Shown here piece by piece: positions 23,391 to 31,855 of a DNA stretch of 35,975 bases (positions are counted from its first letter, which is position 1; each line of letters opens with the position of its first letter). Where the stretch lies: NCBI GenBank assembly GCA_964419055.1, contig CAYQNU010000025.1, positions 1-35,975 of the forward strand, written 5' to 3'. Under the pieces are notes generated by a model. That model saw only the letters and a list, made by a program, of their open reading frames with translations, did not search any database and was not told where the DNA came from. The DNA comes from CAYQNU01 sp964419055 (lineage in GTDB: Bacteria > Bacteroidota > Bacteroidia > Flavobacteriales_D > Parvicellaceae). A program made the translations under genes and the position numbers.

Positions 23391-24047
23391 TTAATATTGT
23401 TTGTTTAATAACATAGGAACAAAACTAAAAGATCCGTAGGTAGCTTTTCTTTGATTCCCATGTTCATCTTTTGTTAAGAGCGTCATGATTTGATCTTTTC
23501 CATCCCCAATAGGAATGACCATTCTTCCATTCGGTGCTAATTGCTCAATTAATTTTTCGGGAATAAAAGGGGCTCCGCAAGTTACCAAAATCCTATCAAA
23601 AGGTGCAAAAGCTTCTTTACCTTCAAAACCATCTCCAAAAAAAACAGATGCCCTATATCCCATTTCTTCTAAGAAAGGTTTTGTCTTATTAAATAATTCT
23701 CGTTGACGTTCGATTGTAAAAACTTTACAACCTAGTTTTATCAAAATGGCTGTCTGATATCCTGAACCTGTGCCGATTTCTAATACTTTCATGCCTTTTT
23801 TCACCTCCAATAGTGCCGTTTGGAAAGCAACTGTATAAGGCTGTGATATGGTTTGTCCTGCTCCTATAGGAAAAGCAACATCGTTATAAGCGAAATTATC
23901 ATGAAAAACCTTGTCAAAAAACAAATGACGAGGCACATGGTTTATAGCGTTTAATACTAATTCATCAGAAATTCCTTTATCCTTTAATACTTGAACAAGT
24001 TCTTTTCTTAAACCCTGATATTTTAATGTATCTCCTTTAATTAACAT
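23391..24047 (-). CDS. pcm: protein-L-isoaspartate O-methyltransferase
   Basis: This is a repair enzyme that methylates isoaspartyl residues in aged proteins using S-adenosylmethionine, in the cytoplasm. The SAM-binding motif VLEIGTGSGYQ (88-98) is clear. The family hallmark GAGQTISQPY (62-71) precedes it, and VFTIERQRELF, FDRILVTCGAP and NGRMVIPIG are further conserved blocks. HVPRHLFF (37-44) is the N-terminal Pcmt signature. At 218 residues the length is standard. The ATG at 24047 is only four bases from a promoter box, so the mRNA is probably leaderless. The gene is divergent from the Gfo/Idh/MocA oxidoreductase gene. Confidence 0.92.
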   Translation of the reverse strand: MLIKGDTLKYQGLRKELVQVLKDKGISDELVLNAINHVPRHLFFDKVFHDNFAYNDVAFPIGAGQTISQPYTVAFQTALLEVKKGMKVLEIGTGSGYQTAILIKLGCKVFTIERQRELFNKTKPFLEEMGYRASVFFGDGFEGKEAFAPFDRILVTCGAPFIPEKLIEQLAPNGRMVIPIGDGKDQIMTLLTKDEHGNQRKATYGSFSFVPMLLNKQY

Positions 24048-24051
24048 AGCA

Positions 24052-24085
24052 CAAAAATAATAGCTACGTTGGGTTATTTTTTCAA
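24052..24085 (-). promoter_or_regulatory. pcm promoter TTG-N23-TATTTTTG, likely leaderless
   Basis: On the minus strand TTG (24085-24083) is followed after 23 bases by TATTTTTG (24059-24052). The pcm ATG begins four bases later, leaving no room for a ribosome-binding site. Confidence 0.5.
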
Positions 24086-24160
24086 TATTTAATTTTAATT
24101 ATTACATTGTTGTGTTGAAAATTAAAAATGGTTCATTTAATCTTAACGATTTTCGTTGAG

Positions 24161-24168
24161 TAGTTTTG
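24161..24168 (+). promoter_or_regulatory. -7 box TAGTTTTG for the oxidoreductase gene
   Basis: TAGTTTTG matches TAnnTTTG. The ATG at 24178 follows after nine bases, giving a very short leader. A second in-frame ATG at 24196 would give a leader of about 20 bases. Confidence 0.5.
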
Positions 24169-24177
24169 TTATATTAA

Positions 24178-25161
24178 ATGTCTAAGTTAAAAATTATGTT
24201 GAAAATTGGTGTAATAGGTGCTGGTCATCTCGGTAAAATACATATTAAGATTTTAAAAAGCGCAAGTTTTGTCGAATTGGTTGGTTTTTTTGATGCAGAT
24301 AAAGAAGTGAGAGACAAAGTAGAAAGTGATTTTTCTGTCAAATCATTCGACTCATATGAACAATTACTGAATGCTGTCGATGTAATTGATGTAGTAACTC
24401 CGACTTCTTATCACTTTGAAGCTTGTTCTGAAGCTTTGCGAAAATTTAAACATGTTTTTGTAGAGAAACCCATCGCTTCCACTATTCAGGAATCTCAAAA
24501 ATTAATCAGTCTGTTGGAAGAAGCGAATGTGAAATTTCAAGTCGGTCACGTAGAACGTTTTAATCCAGCATTTCAAGATTCTTTGCCTTATTTTGATAAC
24601 CCTATGTTTATTGAAACTCACCGTTTGGCTCAGTTTAATCCTAGAGGAACAGATGTATCCGTTGTGTTAGATTTAATGATTCATGATTTAGACGTGGTAC
24701 TTAGCGTGGTTAAATCAAATGTTAAGAATATAAGCGCAAGTGGAGTAGCAGTGGTGAGTGAAACACCGGATATTGCAAATGCTCGAATTGAATTTGATAA
24801 CGGCTGTGTTGCTAACCTTACCGCAAGTAGAATTTCAATGAAAAATATGAGAAAGTCGAGATTCTTTCAAAAGGATGCCTACATAGCTGTTGATTTTTTG
24901 GAGAAGAATTATGAAATAATAAAATTGAATGAAGTGGTCGGTGAGGAAAATCCATTTGATGTCATTTTGGATTTAGGTGAAAAGGGTAAAAAACAAATCA
25001 ACGTTATAAAGGAGCAGGCTAGTCCAATAAATGCAATTGAGGAAGAATTGCGAACTTTTATTGAAAGCATAGAAAAAGACAGCACCCCTAAAGTGACTAT
25101 TTATGATGCACATAAAGCACTACAAGTAGCTTTGGAAATTACAAAAAAGATGAATGTTTAA
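24178..25161 (+). CDS. Gfo/Idh/MocA-family NAD(P)-dependent oxidoreductase
   Basis: This is a cytoplasmic dehydrogenase of the glucose-fructose oxidoreductase/inositol dehydrogenase family. The Rossmann motif IGVIGAGHLGKIH lies near the N-terminus and VFVEKPIAST is the conserved EKP motif with the catalytic Lys. IHDLDVVLSV (about 160-170) contains the His-Asp region of the C-terminal substrate domain. At 327 residues it is of normal length. The ATG at 24196 (MLKIGVIGAG) is an alternative start. It lies 18 bp from the TIGR02453-family gene downstream, so the two are probably co-transcribed. Substrate cannot be told from sequence; sugar derivatives are usual. Confidence 0.85.
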   Translation: MSKLKIMLKIGVIGAGHLGKIHIKILKSASFVELVGFFDADKEVRDKVESDFSVKSFDSYEQLLNAVDVIDVVTPTSYHFEACSEALRKFKHVFVEKPIASTIQESQKLISLLEEANVKFQVGHVERFNPAFQDSLPYFDNPMFIETHRLAQFNPRGTDVSVVLDLMIHDLDVVLSVVKSNVKNISASGVAVVSETPDIANARIEFDNGCVANLTASRISMKNMRKSRFFQKDAYIAVDFLEKNYEIIKLNEVVGEENPFDVILDLGEKGKKQINVIKEQASPINAIEEELRTFIESIEKDSTPKVTIYDAHKALQVALEITKKMNV

Positions 25162-25179
25162 CTTGGTAATTAAATATAT

Positions 25180-25848
25180 ATGAATTATTTATCCGAAGAT
25201 TTTTTTGAATTCTTTAAAGAATTGGAATATAATAACCATAAAGATTGGTTTGATGTAAATAGGAAAAGATATGAAGAAAGTGTAAAGAAACCCTTCGAAA
25301 ACTTTGTGGCAGCTATCCTATCTAAAATTCAAAAAAATGATGACAGAATTCAAATTTCTGCCTCCCAGGCTATTTTTCGTATCAATAAAGATGTTCGATT
25401 TTCGAAAGACAAATCACCCTACAAAATCAATCGTTCTGCTTTAATTTTACCTTTCGGAACAAAAGATAAAGTTTTTCCGGGACTTTATTTTGAAATAAAC
25501 ACATCCAAAATATCCATTTATGCTGGTGCATATAGTTTAGATTCTGCTCAAATTCAACGTGTAAGAGAAGAGATTGTGGATTATTACCAAAGTTTTATGT
25601 CAATTATAGAGAATAAGGAATTTAAGAAAACTTTTGGAGCAATTAGAGGCGAACGCAATACCCGAGTTTCTCATGAATTTAAAAGTTATGTAGAATCAAT
25701 TCCCTATGTTTTAAATAAGAATTTTTATGTTATGGCTCAATATCCAGTAGAGGTATTAAATAAAGTGGATGCCGCAGACTTCCTAACCCAGCATTACATT
25801 TTGGCCAAGCCCTTTAATGATTTTTTGGAACGCCCAATTTTATCGTGA
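25180..25848 (+). CDS. TIGR02453 (DUF2461) family protein
   Basis: This is a 222-residue conserved protein of unknown biochemical function. The N-terminal hallmark FFKELEYNNHKDWFDVNRKRYEE is of the type that defines the family, followed by the typical QAIFRINKDVRFSKDKSPYK block (about 63-85) with its many basic residues. LYFEINTSKISIYAGAY continues the central sheet. No signal peptide or membrane segment is seen, so it is cytoplasmic. It is the second gene after the oxidoreductase with 18 bp between them, and it converges on the FadL-type gene with a 102-bp spacer that holds only weak hairpins. Confidence 0.8.
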   Translation: MNYLSEDFFEFFKELEYNNHKDWFDVNRKRYEESVKKPFENFVAAILSKIQKNDDRIQISASQAIFRINKDVRFSKDKSPYKINRSALILPFGTKDKVFPGLYFEINTSKISIYAGAYSLDSAQIQRVREEIVDYYQSFMSIIENKEFKKTFGAIRGERNTRVSHEFKSYVESIPYVLNKNFYVMAQYPVEVLNKVDAADFLTQHYILAKPFNDFLERPILS

Positions 25849-25950
25849 TCTGATGTTATCGCAGAGGGTAATTTTTGAATAATTATATATTGAATTAAAG
25901 TAGTTAGTTCAATTTATCAAAGACACAAAAACAAATTTGATAATAAAAAA

Positions 25951-27453
25951 CTAAAATTTAAACCCTAATGTGGCATGTATATTATTGATGCTAGTCGAAA
26001 CACTAGTGTTACTAACTAATGCTGGATCATACATGTAATAATCTTTTCTTGTTTGTGTAATAGTATAAGCTAAATCTAAATAGAAATCGGCCGAGCGATA
26101 ACCTAATCCAACTCCATAAAGCATTACTGGTTTTGTTTCAGTGGTTAAACCTTCATTATAGCCGTTTTGATTCCTACTAACTCCAGCGCGAGCCATCCAA
26201 AGGTTGGTAACTCGATACTCCATTCCTAATTTTAGATTGGTAGATTTTCCAAAAGATGTTCGTAGCTTTTCATTTTCTGCTGTAAATGTATAATTATCAC
26301 CCGAAAATTTATGATTAGATAATAATCCTTTGCCATAATCAAGGTATTCAATATCAAAACTAATTAATCCTTTTTTTCTAACAACAACGGCTAAACTTCC
26401 CATAAGGCGACTTGGAGTTCTCATTTTGTAGCGATATAAACCAGCTAAAGACTCAGCTTCATAGCTATATTCTGATCGGTCAAACGTTACGTCTCTAAAA
26501 TTAGTTTGAATCTTTGTTTTAAAGCTATTCTCCATATTGTAAAAATTACTTCGAGTATGATAAGCTACTCCTATACGAATGAATTTGACGGGTAAAAAAA
26601 TAGCTCCAAGTTTTAAATTTATACCATTGCCATTTGTTTTTAACGTTTCTGTGTACGTAAAGCTTTGAAGACTTGTTGTGTCAATTAATGAAGTTTCACT
26701 GTGTCCTGTTACACGTTGATAATTGATTCTTTGAAAACCTATGCTGCCTCCAAGGTACAATTTTTCATTATAATTACCAGATAGACTAACAAGCCATTCT
26801 CCCATACCTCCTTTGGTCGAAACTGTGTGGAAATGTGATACAGAATCAACATACATTTGGGTGGTATATATAGTTTTGCCACTTGCGTCATAGGGGTCAA
26901 TCAACCACGCGCTATAAGCAGGTCCTGCGCTAAAAGGACGTTGACTTTGCAAATCTAATGGCTCAATATAAAAGCCGTCAACAGCTAATTGTTTTGAAAG
27001 AGAATTGTTACTTACTCCTTCTATAGAATATTGATTTGAAAAATTAGCTAATTTATTATATCCAAACCCAAATTGAACGGCTCTCCAAAGTGAAGGCGAC
27101 TCGGGTGCAGCTTTTGAAACGGCTACTATTCCAATACTATTTATGTTTATGTTTTGTTTAGAGTCTAATACAACATTACCATTAAAACTGGTTTCACTTG
27201 ATGAGAAATTAATAGTTGGTGTGAAAGAAAAATCGGATTCACGAAATCTCCCCATTCCAGCAGGATTTGTGCTTAATACAGAGAAGTCTGCACCCACTGC
27301 TCCAAAAGCGCCTCCAACTCCATGATAACGAGCAGAGCCACCATACTGTATTTGGCTATATCGATATACATCTTCTTCATTTTGGCCCAAAATAGTTGAG
27401 GTCAAAAAAAAGATGATGCCAATCAAAGTATATAGATTATTAATTTTCTTCAT
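25951..27453 (-). CDS. FadL/OmpP1-type outer-membrane transport protein
   Basis: This is a 500-residue outer-membrane barrel with signal peptide (NLYTLIGIIFFLTSTILGQ). The hatch and N-terminal region shows the family pattern GGSARYHGVGGAFGAVGADF and STNPAGMG, in which the NPAG motif is diagnostic for FadL/TodX/OmpP1. The barrel has repeating amphipathic strands such as LKLGAIFLPVKFIRIGVAYH, NLKLGMEYRVTNLWMARAG and a final HATLGFKF with C-terminal Phe. FadL proteins import hydrophobic compounds including long-chain fatty acids. In Bacteroidota the substrate is usually unknown, and databases sometimes label them hemin receptors without proof. It lies 51 bp downstream of the Asn/Tyr-rich lipoprotein gene on the same strand, so an operon is likely. 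Confidence 0.85.
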   Translation of the reverse strand: MKKINNLYTLIGIIFFLTSTILGQNEEDVYRYSQIQYGGSARYHGVGGAFGAVGADFSVLSTNPAGMGRFRESDFSFTPTINFSSSETSFNGNVVLDSKQNININSIGIVAVSKAAPESPSLWRAVQFGFGYNKLANFSNQYSIEGVSNNSLSKQLAVDGFYIEPLDLQSQRPFSAGPAYSAWLIDPYDASGKTIYTTQMYVDSVSHFHTVSTKGGMGEWLVSLSGNYNEKLYLGGSIGFQRINYQRVTGHSETSLIDTTSLQSFTYTETLKTNGNGINLKLGAIFLPVKFIRIGVAYHTRSNFYNMENSFKTKIQTNFRDVTFDRSEYSYEAESLAGLYRYKMRTPSRLMGSLAVVVRKKGLISFDIEYLDYGKGLLSNHKFSGDNYTFTAENEKLRTSFGKSTNLKLGMEYRVTNLWMARAGVSRNQNGYNEGLTTETKPVMLYGVGLGYRSADFYLDLAYTITQTRKDYYMYDPALVSNTSVSTSINNIHATLGFKF

Positions 27454-27504
27454 TGGGCTTTTAATCGTTTTGACAAAAAAGGAAACAAATTAATTTTCGT
27501 TTAA

Positions 27505-28986
27505 TTATCTTCCTTTAATGGTGCCTATCGAACCTCCCGCGGGTTTGGAAGGACTAACTCCACTTGGTTTTGAAGGGCTACTTGGTGTAGATGAAGGAGT
27601 GTTAAATGATCCTCCACCAATACCCGTTCCTCTTGGACTTGTAGTGCCTGAATTGTTGTAAGGTTTTGTTGTACCTGTATTTCCAGTAGATGGTTTAGTA
27701 CCAGTCGAATAATTAGTTGCAGGTGTTGTGCCACCAGAATTATAATTGCCATTATGTTTGTCATCATTATAATAGGTGTTATTTGAGTTAGACGGAGTAT
27801 AATAATTTGAACCTCCACCAGTTGTTGTAGAAGCATTCGAGTTGGAATAGGTCTTGTTAGGAACTTCAGTTTTACTAGTGGTCCAAACTGAACCTGAACC
27901 CGTTGATGAAGGTTTAGAAGTTGAATTATTCGATGTAGAATAAGTAGTATTTGAAGTTGGCTTGTTCACTACTTCCTTAGAACCTGTACTATTAAAATTT
28001 GAAACAGGATAGGTGTTAGAAGTAGGCTTTGAAGTAACCACATGTCCAATTGGTTTTTGGCTGGTAACATTTGACAGGGTATTTGTATAAATTTGAGTTG
28101 GAGCAGGAGTTGTAGCTTCTATAGGGTCTTTGGAAAATGTAAAACCATCCACCACTTCTCCATCATCATTTGAATTACCACCGTTGTTAATCGGTTTTGA
28201 TTTGATATTAATAGTTGTTAAGTTGTATAAATCTCCATTGCTATTCGAATTTCCACCATTTGATCCAAGCCCACCAGTGCTAGCCGAACCAGAACCTATA
28301 CCACCTCCTTGATGACCCGTGTAAGTGTTTGCGTTTCCTTCACCCCAATTGTTTGAATTGTTCCAATTACCATTGTTGTTCCAGTTGCTGTTGTTACCAT
28401 AATAATAGCCATTTCCATAATTGTATCCATAAGGATTGTAATTATTTCCATAATAATTACCCCAACCATTGTTAGTGTAGTAAGGGTTACCATAGTAATT
28501 ATTCGAGTAATATGAATTACCCCAACCATTATTGCCATAATAAGGACTCATTCCCCAACCGGCATTAAATCCAGGGTTGTAGTAGCCGTAGTTGTTACCT
28601 GGGCAATTTCCCCAATTATTAAAGCCATTGTTATTCCAATTATTGTTGTTGTAATAAGGTGAATTACTGCCATAGTAATTGTAATTAGTATTACATCCGC
28701 AATTATTGTTGGAATATCCACCACCACCATAGTAGTTGTTATTATACTGATTGTTGGGGATGGTGTTATTAGAATAATACTGGGTTTCTGATTTGTTTGA
28801 TTGAGCATACTGTTCATCGTAATAGTCTTCATTTTCAAAGAACTCATCGGATGTAGCTTTTCCGGGTAAAATTGGACGATTAAAATCACCATAAACATCA
28901 TCTTCATAGCTTAAATCTTTTGAAGATGCGCAAGATGCTAATGAAACAATCATTGAGCAAATAAGGAGGTATTTGAAAGTTTTCAT
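27505..28986 (-). CDS. Asn/Tyr/Gly-rich low-complexity lipoprotein
   Basis: This is a 493-residue lipoprotein. The signal peptide ends in a good lipobox (SLASC, Cys19), followed by SSKDLSYEDD, an acidic start that resembles the export signal of surface lipoproteins in Bacteroidota (inference). Residues 65-215 are a prion-like tract made almost entirely of Asn, Tyr, Gly and Trp, with internal repeats such as NNGWGNSYYSNNYYGNPYY and NNGWGNYYGNNYNPYGYN. Residues 220-493 are rich in Ser, Thr, Asn, Pro and Gly, with recurring words like SKPTSNTYP and NKPTSNTTYS. No fold is visible. A CGC pair (about 97-99) is the only cysteine cluster. Such sequences can phase-separate or form amyloid-like or adhesive layers, but no role is shown. 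It precedes the FadL-type porin, 51 bp away. Several other reading frames in this region are shadows of its repetitive codons. Confidence 0.75.
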   Translation of the reverse strand: MKTFKYLLICSMIVSLASCASSKDLSYEDDVYGDFNRPILPGKATSDEFFENEDYYDEQYAQSNKSETQYYSNNTIPNNQYNNNYYGGGGYSNNNCGCNTNYNYYGSNSPYYNNNNWNNNGFNNWGNCPGNNYGYYNPGFNAGWGMSPYYGNNGWGNSYYSNNYYGNPYYTNNGWGNYYGNNYNPYGYNYGNGYYYGNNSNWNNNGNWNNSNNWGEGNANTYTGHQGGGIGSGSASTGGLGSNGGNSNSNGDLYNLTTINIKSKPINNGGNSNDDGEVVDGFTFSKDPIEATTPAPTQIYTNTLSNVTSQKPIGHVVTSKPTSNTYPVSNFNSTGSKEVVNKPTSNTTYSTSNNSTSKPSSTGSGSVWTTSKTEVPNKTYSNSNASTTTGGGSNYYTPSNSNNTYYNDDKHNGNYNSGGTTPATNYSTGTKPSTGNTGTTKPYNNSGTTSPRGTGIGGGSFNTPSSTPSSPSKPSGVSPSKPAGGSIGTIKGR

Positions 28987-29016
28987 ATTTGAATATTTTG
29001 ATTCAGTAAAAAATCC

Positions 29017-29048
29017 TTGTAAATTTAATTATATTAAACGTAACTTTG
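29017..29048 (+). promoter_or_regulatory. proS promoter TTG-N21-TAACTTTG
   Basis: TTG (29017-29019), 21 bases and TAACTTTG (29041-29048) match the Bacteroidota promoter consensus. The leader to the ATG at 29116 is about 60 bases. Confidence 0.6.
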
Positions 29049-29115
29049 CAATTAATATTTCGAAAATTTCGAATTACTAAGATTAACAAAAAAATAACAA
29101 AAACTATACCATAAA

Positions 29116-30594
29116 ATGGCAAAAGGATTGTCTACAAGAAGTGAAGATTTTTCAGCTTGGTACAACGAAGTAGTTTCACTGGCAGATTTAGCTGAAAATT
29201 CAGGGGTAAGAGGTTGCATGGTTATCAAACCTTATGGTTATGCCATTTGGGAAAAAATGCAGGCTCAATTGGATAAAATGTTTAAGGAAACAGGTCATCA
29301 AAACGCCTATTTTCCTCTTTTCGTTCCTAAGAGTTTGTTTGAAGCAGAAGAAAAAAATGCTGAAGGATTTGCTAAGGAATGTGCTGTAGTTACGCACTAC
29401 CGTTTAAAAACAGATCCGAATAACCCTGGTAAACTTATTGTAGATCCTGAAGCTAAATTAGAGGAAGAACTTATTGTAAGGCCTACGAGTGAAGCAATTA
29501 TTTGGAATACTTATAAAGGTTGGATTCAATCTTACAGGGATTTGCCTATTCTGATTAATCAATGGGCTAATGTGGTGCGCTGGGAAATGAGAACTCGTTT
29601 GTTTTTAAGAACTGCTGAGTTTTTGTGGCAGGAAGGTCACACAGCTCACGCATCAAAGGCAGAAGCTTTAGAAGAAACTTCTAAAATGTTGCTAGTTTAT
29701 GCAAAATTTGCCGAAGAGTTTATGGCAATGCCTGTAATTAAAGGTGTTAAAAGTGAAAATGAACGATTTGCTGGTGCTGATGAAACACATTGTATTGAAG
29801 CTTTGATGCAGGATGGTAAAGCGTTACAAGCAGGAACTTCTCATTTTTTAGGTCAGAATTTTGCTAAAGCATTTGATGTTAAATTTGCCGATAAAGAAGG
29901 AAAGCAAGACTTTGTTTGGGCTACATCTTGGGGTGTAAGTACTCGTTTAATAGGAGCTTTGATAATGACTCACAGTGATGATTTAGGATTGGTATTACCT
30001 CCTAAATTGGCACCCATACAGGTGGCAATAGTTCCAATTTTTAAAGGCGATGAACAACTTGCGCAAGTATCAGCAATTGCCAATGAAATTAAAAGTGAAC
30101 TTTTAGCAAAAGGTATTTCTGTAAAATACGATGATGATGATAATCGTAAACCAGGTTGGAAATTTGCTGAATATGAAGTGAAAGGTGTTCCCGTAAGAAT
30201 TGCAATAGGACAAAGAGATATTGAGAATGGAGTTGTTGAGTTGGCTCGCAGAGATACCTTGGAAAAAACAAGCGTAAAAAGAGAAGGCATTGCAGGTTAT
30301 GTGGAGCAATTATTAAATGAAATACAAGACAATTTATTTGACCGTTCAAAAAAGGCAGTAATAGATAAAACAACCTCTGTTGATAATTGGACTCAATTTA
30401 AAGATGTGTTGAACTCTAAGGGAGGATTTATATTCGCTCATTGGGATGGCACTTCGGAGACTGAACTTAAAATAAAAGAAGAAACTAAAGCAACTATAAG
30501 ATGCATTCCTTACGATTCAAAACAAGAGCAAGGAGTGTGTGTTTATTCAGGTAAGCCCTCTACACAACGGGTGTTATTTGCCAAAGCTTATTAA
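29116..30594 (+). CDS. proS: prolyl-tRNA synthetase, archaeal/eukaryotic type
   Basis: This class II synthetase charges tRNA-Pro. The start FSAWYNEVVSLADLAENSGV is the signature of the archaeal-type (ProS type 3) enzymes, which lack the bacterial editing insertion. Motif 1 lies around GYAIWEKMQAQLDKMF, motif 2 is RPTSEAIIW with FLWQEGHTAH, and motif 3 is WGVSTRLIGALIMTHSD. The anticodon-binding domain follows (about 300-400, VAIVPIFKGDEQ). The protein ends in a conserved Tyr (LFAKAY), and a C-terminal zinc-like domain contains C-terminal Cys residues. Length (492) fits. Type 3 ProS is normal in Bacteroidota. Confidence 0.93.
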   Translation: MAKGLSTRSEDFSAWYNEVVSLADLAENSGVRGCMVIKPYGYAIWEKMQAQLDKMFKETGHQNAYFPLFVPKSLFEAEEKNAEGFAKECAVVTHYRLKTDPNNPGKLIVDPEAKLEEELIVRPTSEAIIWNTYKGWIQSYRDLPILINQWANVVRWEMRTRLFLRTAEFLWQEGHTAHASKAEALEETSKMLLVYAKFAEEFMAMPVIKGVKSENERFAGADETHCIEALMQDGKALQAGTSHFLGQNFAKAFDVKFADKEGKQDFVWATSWGVSTRLIGALIMTHSDDLGLVLPPKLAPIQVAIVPIFKGDEQLAQVSAIANEIKSELLAKGISVKYDDDDNRKPGWKFAEYEVKGVPVRIAIGQRDIENGVVELARRDTLEKTSVKREGIAGYVEQLLNEIQDNLFDRSKKAVIDKTTSVDNWTQFKDVLNSKGGFIFAHWDGTSETELKIKEETKATIRCIPYDSKQEQGVCVYSGKPSTQRVLFAKAY

Positions 30595-30644
30595 AAATGT
30601 TCTCAAACTTTTATCCGTAATTAAATTAATTAAACTTGCCCCCT

Positions 30645-31337
30645 ATGATGAACCATTCCGAAAGCCAAGACCTTATTTTCACTTTGGTTAAAGACAAGGC
30701 TACACTTAAACAAGATGTGTTTGCGAATATTATTTTGAATTTCAAAACGCTTAAAAGTGTATTAAAGGAAATAGCCGATGATTTAAAAAGCAGGATTTCG
30801 GCTATAGATGAGAGAGTCATTATTGATTATAAAGATATTGATGAGTATGAAGCACATTTTAGAGTAGGAGGGGATATCTTGATATTTAATATGCATACCA
30901 ATGTTTTTAAATTTGATGATAATCATTCTCTTTGGAAAACATCTTATCTTCGAGAAAATCCTAATAGAGGATTTTGTGGTGTAATCAATATTTACAATTT
31001 TTTAAATGATTCATTTAAGTATAATAGAACGAATGATTTGGGATATCTAATCGCTAGAATTTTTATTAATAGCGAAAACCATTTTATGGTTCAAGGTAAA
31101 AGACAATTGGGCTTTTTATATAATGATTTACAAAATGCAATAATTGATCGAGATCAAATGAAGGCTATTGTTCAATCCTCTGTGCTTTATGCCCTAGATT
31201 TTGATTTATTTGTTCCACCTTATGATTTAGTGAAAGAGGTTTCTGTTTCAGAGATACAGGCTGTAAGTCAAGGGCTTAAGATAGGTACGGGGAAAAGGTT
31301 AGGGTTTAGGTTTTCAGCTGATAGTGCAGAAGATTAA
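30645..31337 (+). CDS. conserved hypothetical protein
   Basis: I do not recognise the family. The 230-residue protein has no signal peptide or membrane segment and a mixed alpha/beta composition. It holds the central strands ILIFNMHTNVFKFD and YEAHFRVGGD, a helix rich in Arg/Lys around residue 150 (RQLGFLYNDLQNAI) and a polar end (KRLGFRFSADSAED). It may be a small nucleotide- or protein-binding domain. The frame is open to a TTG at 30636, but ATG-ATG at 30645/30648 is the natural start. It lies 50 bp after proS on the same strand, before the tRNA-Glu promoter, so it probably shares the proS transcript. A conserved position next to proS is common in Flavobacteriia as far as I recall. Confidence 0.65.
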   Translation: MMNHSESQDLIFTLVKDKATLKQDVFANIILNFKTLKSVLKEIADDLKSRISAIDERVIIDYKDIDEYEAHFRVGGDILIFNMHTNVFKFDDNHSLWKTSYLRENPNRGFCGVINIYNFLNDSFKYNRTNDLGYLIARIFINSENHFMVQGKRQLGFLYNDLQNAIIDRDQMKAIVQSSVLYALDFDLFVPPYDLVKEVSVSEIQAVSQGLKIGTGKRLGFRFSADSAED

Positions 31338-31366
31338 AAATAATTGTAAAATTTTAGCTAAAAATA

Positions 31367-31397
31367 TTTGTAGTTAAAAAAAAAGATAATACATTTG
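31367..31397 (+). promoter_or_regulatory. strong promoter for tRNA-Glu and rpsT
   Basis: TTTG (31367-31370), 19 bases and TACATTTG (31390-31397) match the Bacteroidota promoter consensus completely. It lies 29 bp ahead of the tRNA and is the clearest promoter in the window. Confidence 0.7.
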
Positions 31398-31426
31398 CAC
31401 TCCCAAAACAAAAGAAAATAAGTTTT

Positions 31427-31498
31427 GGCCCGTTCGTCTAGGGGTTAGGACGCCAGGTTTTCATCCTGGAAACAGGGGTTCGATTCCCCTACGGGCTA
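31427..31498 (+). tRNA. tRNA-Glu (anticodon TTC)
   Basis: This is a 72-nt cloverleaf. The acceptor stem GGCCCGT pairs with ACGGGCT (first pair G-T), with discriminator A at 31498. The anticodon stem CCAGG/CCTGG encloses the loop TTTTCAT, giving anticodon TTC. The T-arm is AGGGG-TTCGATT-CCCCT. CCA is not encoded, as is usual for Bacteroidota. rpsT starts 22 bp downstream, so the tRNA is released by processing from a shared transcript. Confidence 0.95.
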
Positions 31499-31520
31499 CT
31501 AAAAAAAGAATTAAATAATT

Positions 31521-31775
31521 ATGGCAAATCATAAGTCAGCTTTAAAAAGAATTAGATCTAACGAAGCTAAAAGAATTAGAAATAAATATCAGCATAAAAC
31601 AACTAGAAATGCGATTAAAAAATTGCGTGCTATAGCTGATAAAAAAGAAGCTGCTGCTTTATATCCTGCTGTAATTAGTATGGTTGACAAATTAGCTAAG
31701 AAAAACATTATTCATAAAAATAAAGCTGCTAATTTAAAGTCAAAATTAACTATTCACGTTAATAAATTAGGATAA
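31521..31775 (+). CDS. rpsT: 30S ribosomal protein S20
   Basis: This is an 84-residue, very basic, all-helical protein of the small ribosomal subunit that binds 16S rRNA. The start MANHKSALKRIRSNEAKRIR is the standard S20 N-terminus, and the C-terminal helix KNIIHKNKAANLKSKLTIHV is also typical. It is transcribed from the tRNA-Glu promoter and followed by a strong terminator. The Lys and Ala codons are the common AAA/GCT, as expected for a highly expressed gene. Confidence 0.96.
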   Translation: MANHKSALKRIRSNEAKRIRNKYQHKTTRNAIKKLRAIADKKEAAALYPAVISMVDKLAKKNIIHKNKAANLKSKLTIHVNKLG

Positions 31776-31811
31776 TACGATAGTTATTACTCGTTTATTT
31801 ATATTGATTTG

Positions 31812-31847
31812 AAAAAGTCTTCTACTAAAATAGAAGACTTTTTTTTT
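31812..31847 (+). terminator. strong rho-independent terminator of rpsT
   Basis: AAAAAGTCTTCTA (31812-31824) pairs perfectly with TAGAAGACTTTTT (31831-31843) around a six-base loop, with four more T. The radC ATG is nine bases after the T tract. Confidence 0.8.
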
Positions 31848-31855
31848 GTACAAGA

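Noticed and set aside
27525..28907. Several extra reading frames overlapping the Asn/Tyr-rich lipoprotein gene
   Set aside because: They are Ile/Met/Thr-rich shadows produced by the repetitive AAT/TAT/GGT codons in other frames. They lack starts with promoters and have no recognisable domains.
30636..30644. TTG start upstream of the hypothetical gene after proS
   Set aside because: Two ATG codons follow within 15 bases and give a more typical N-terminus.
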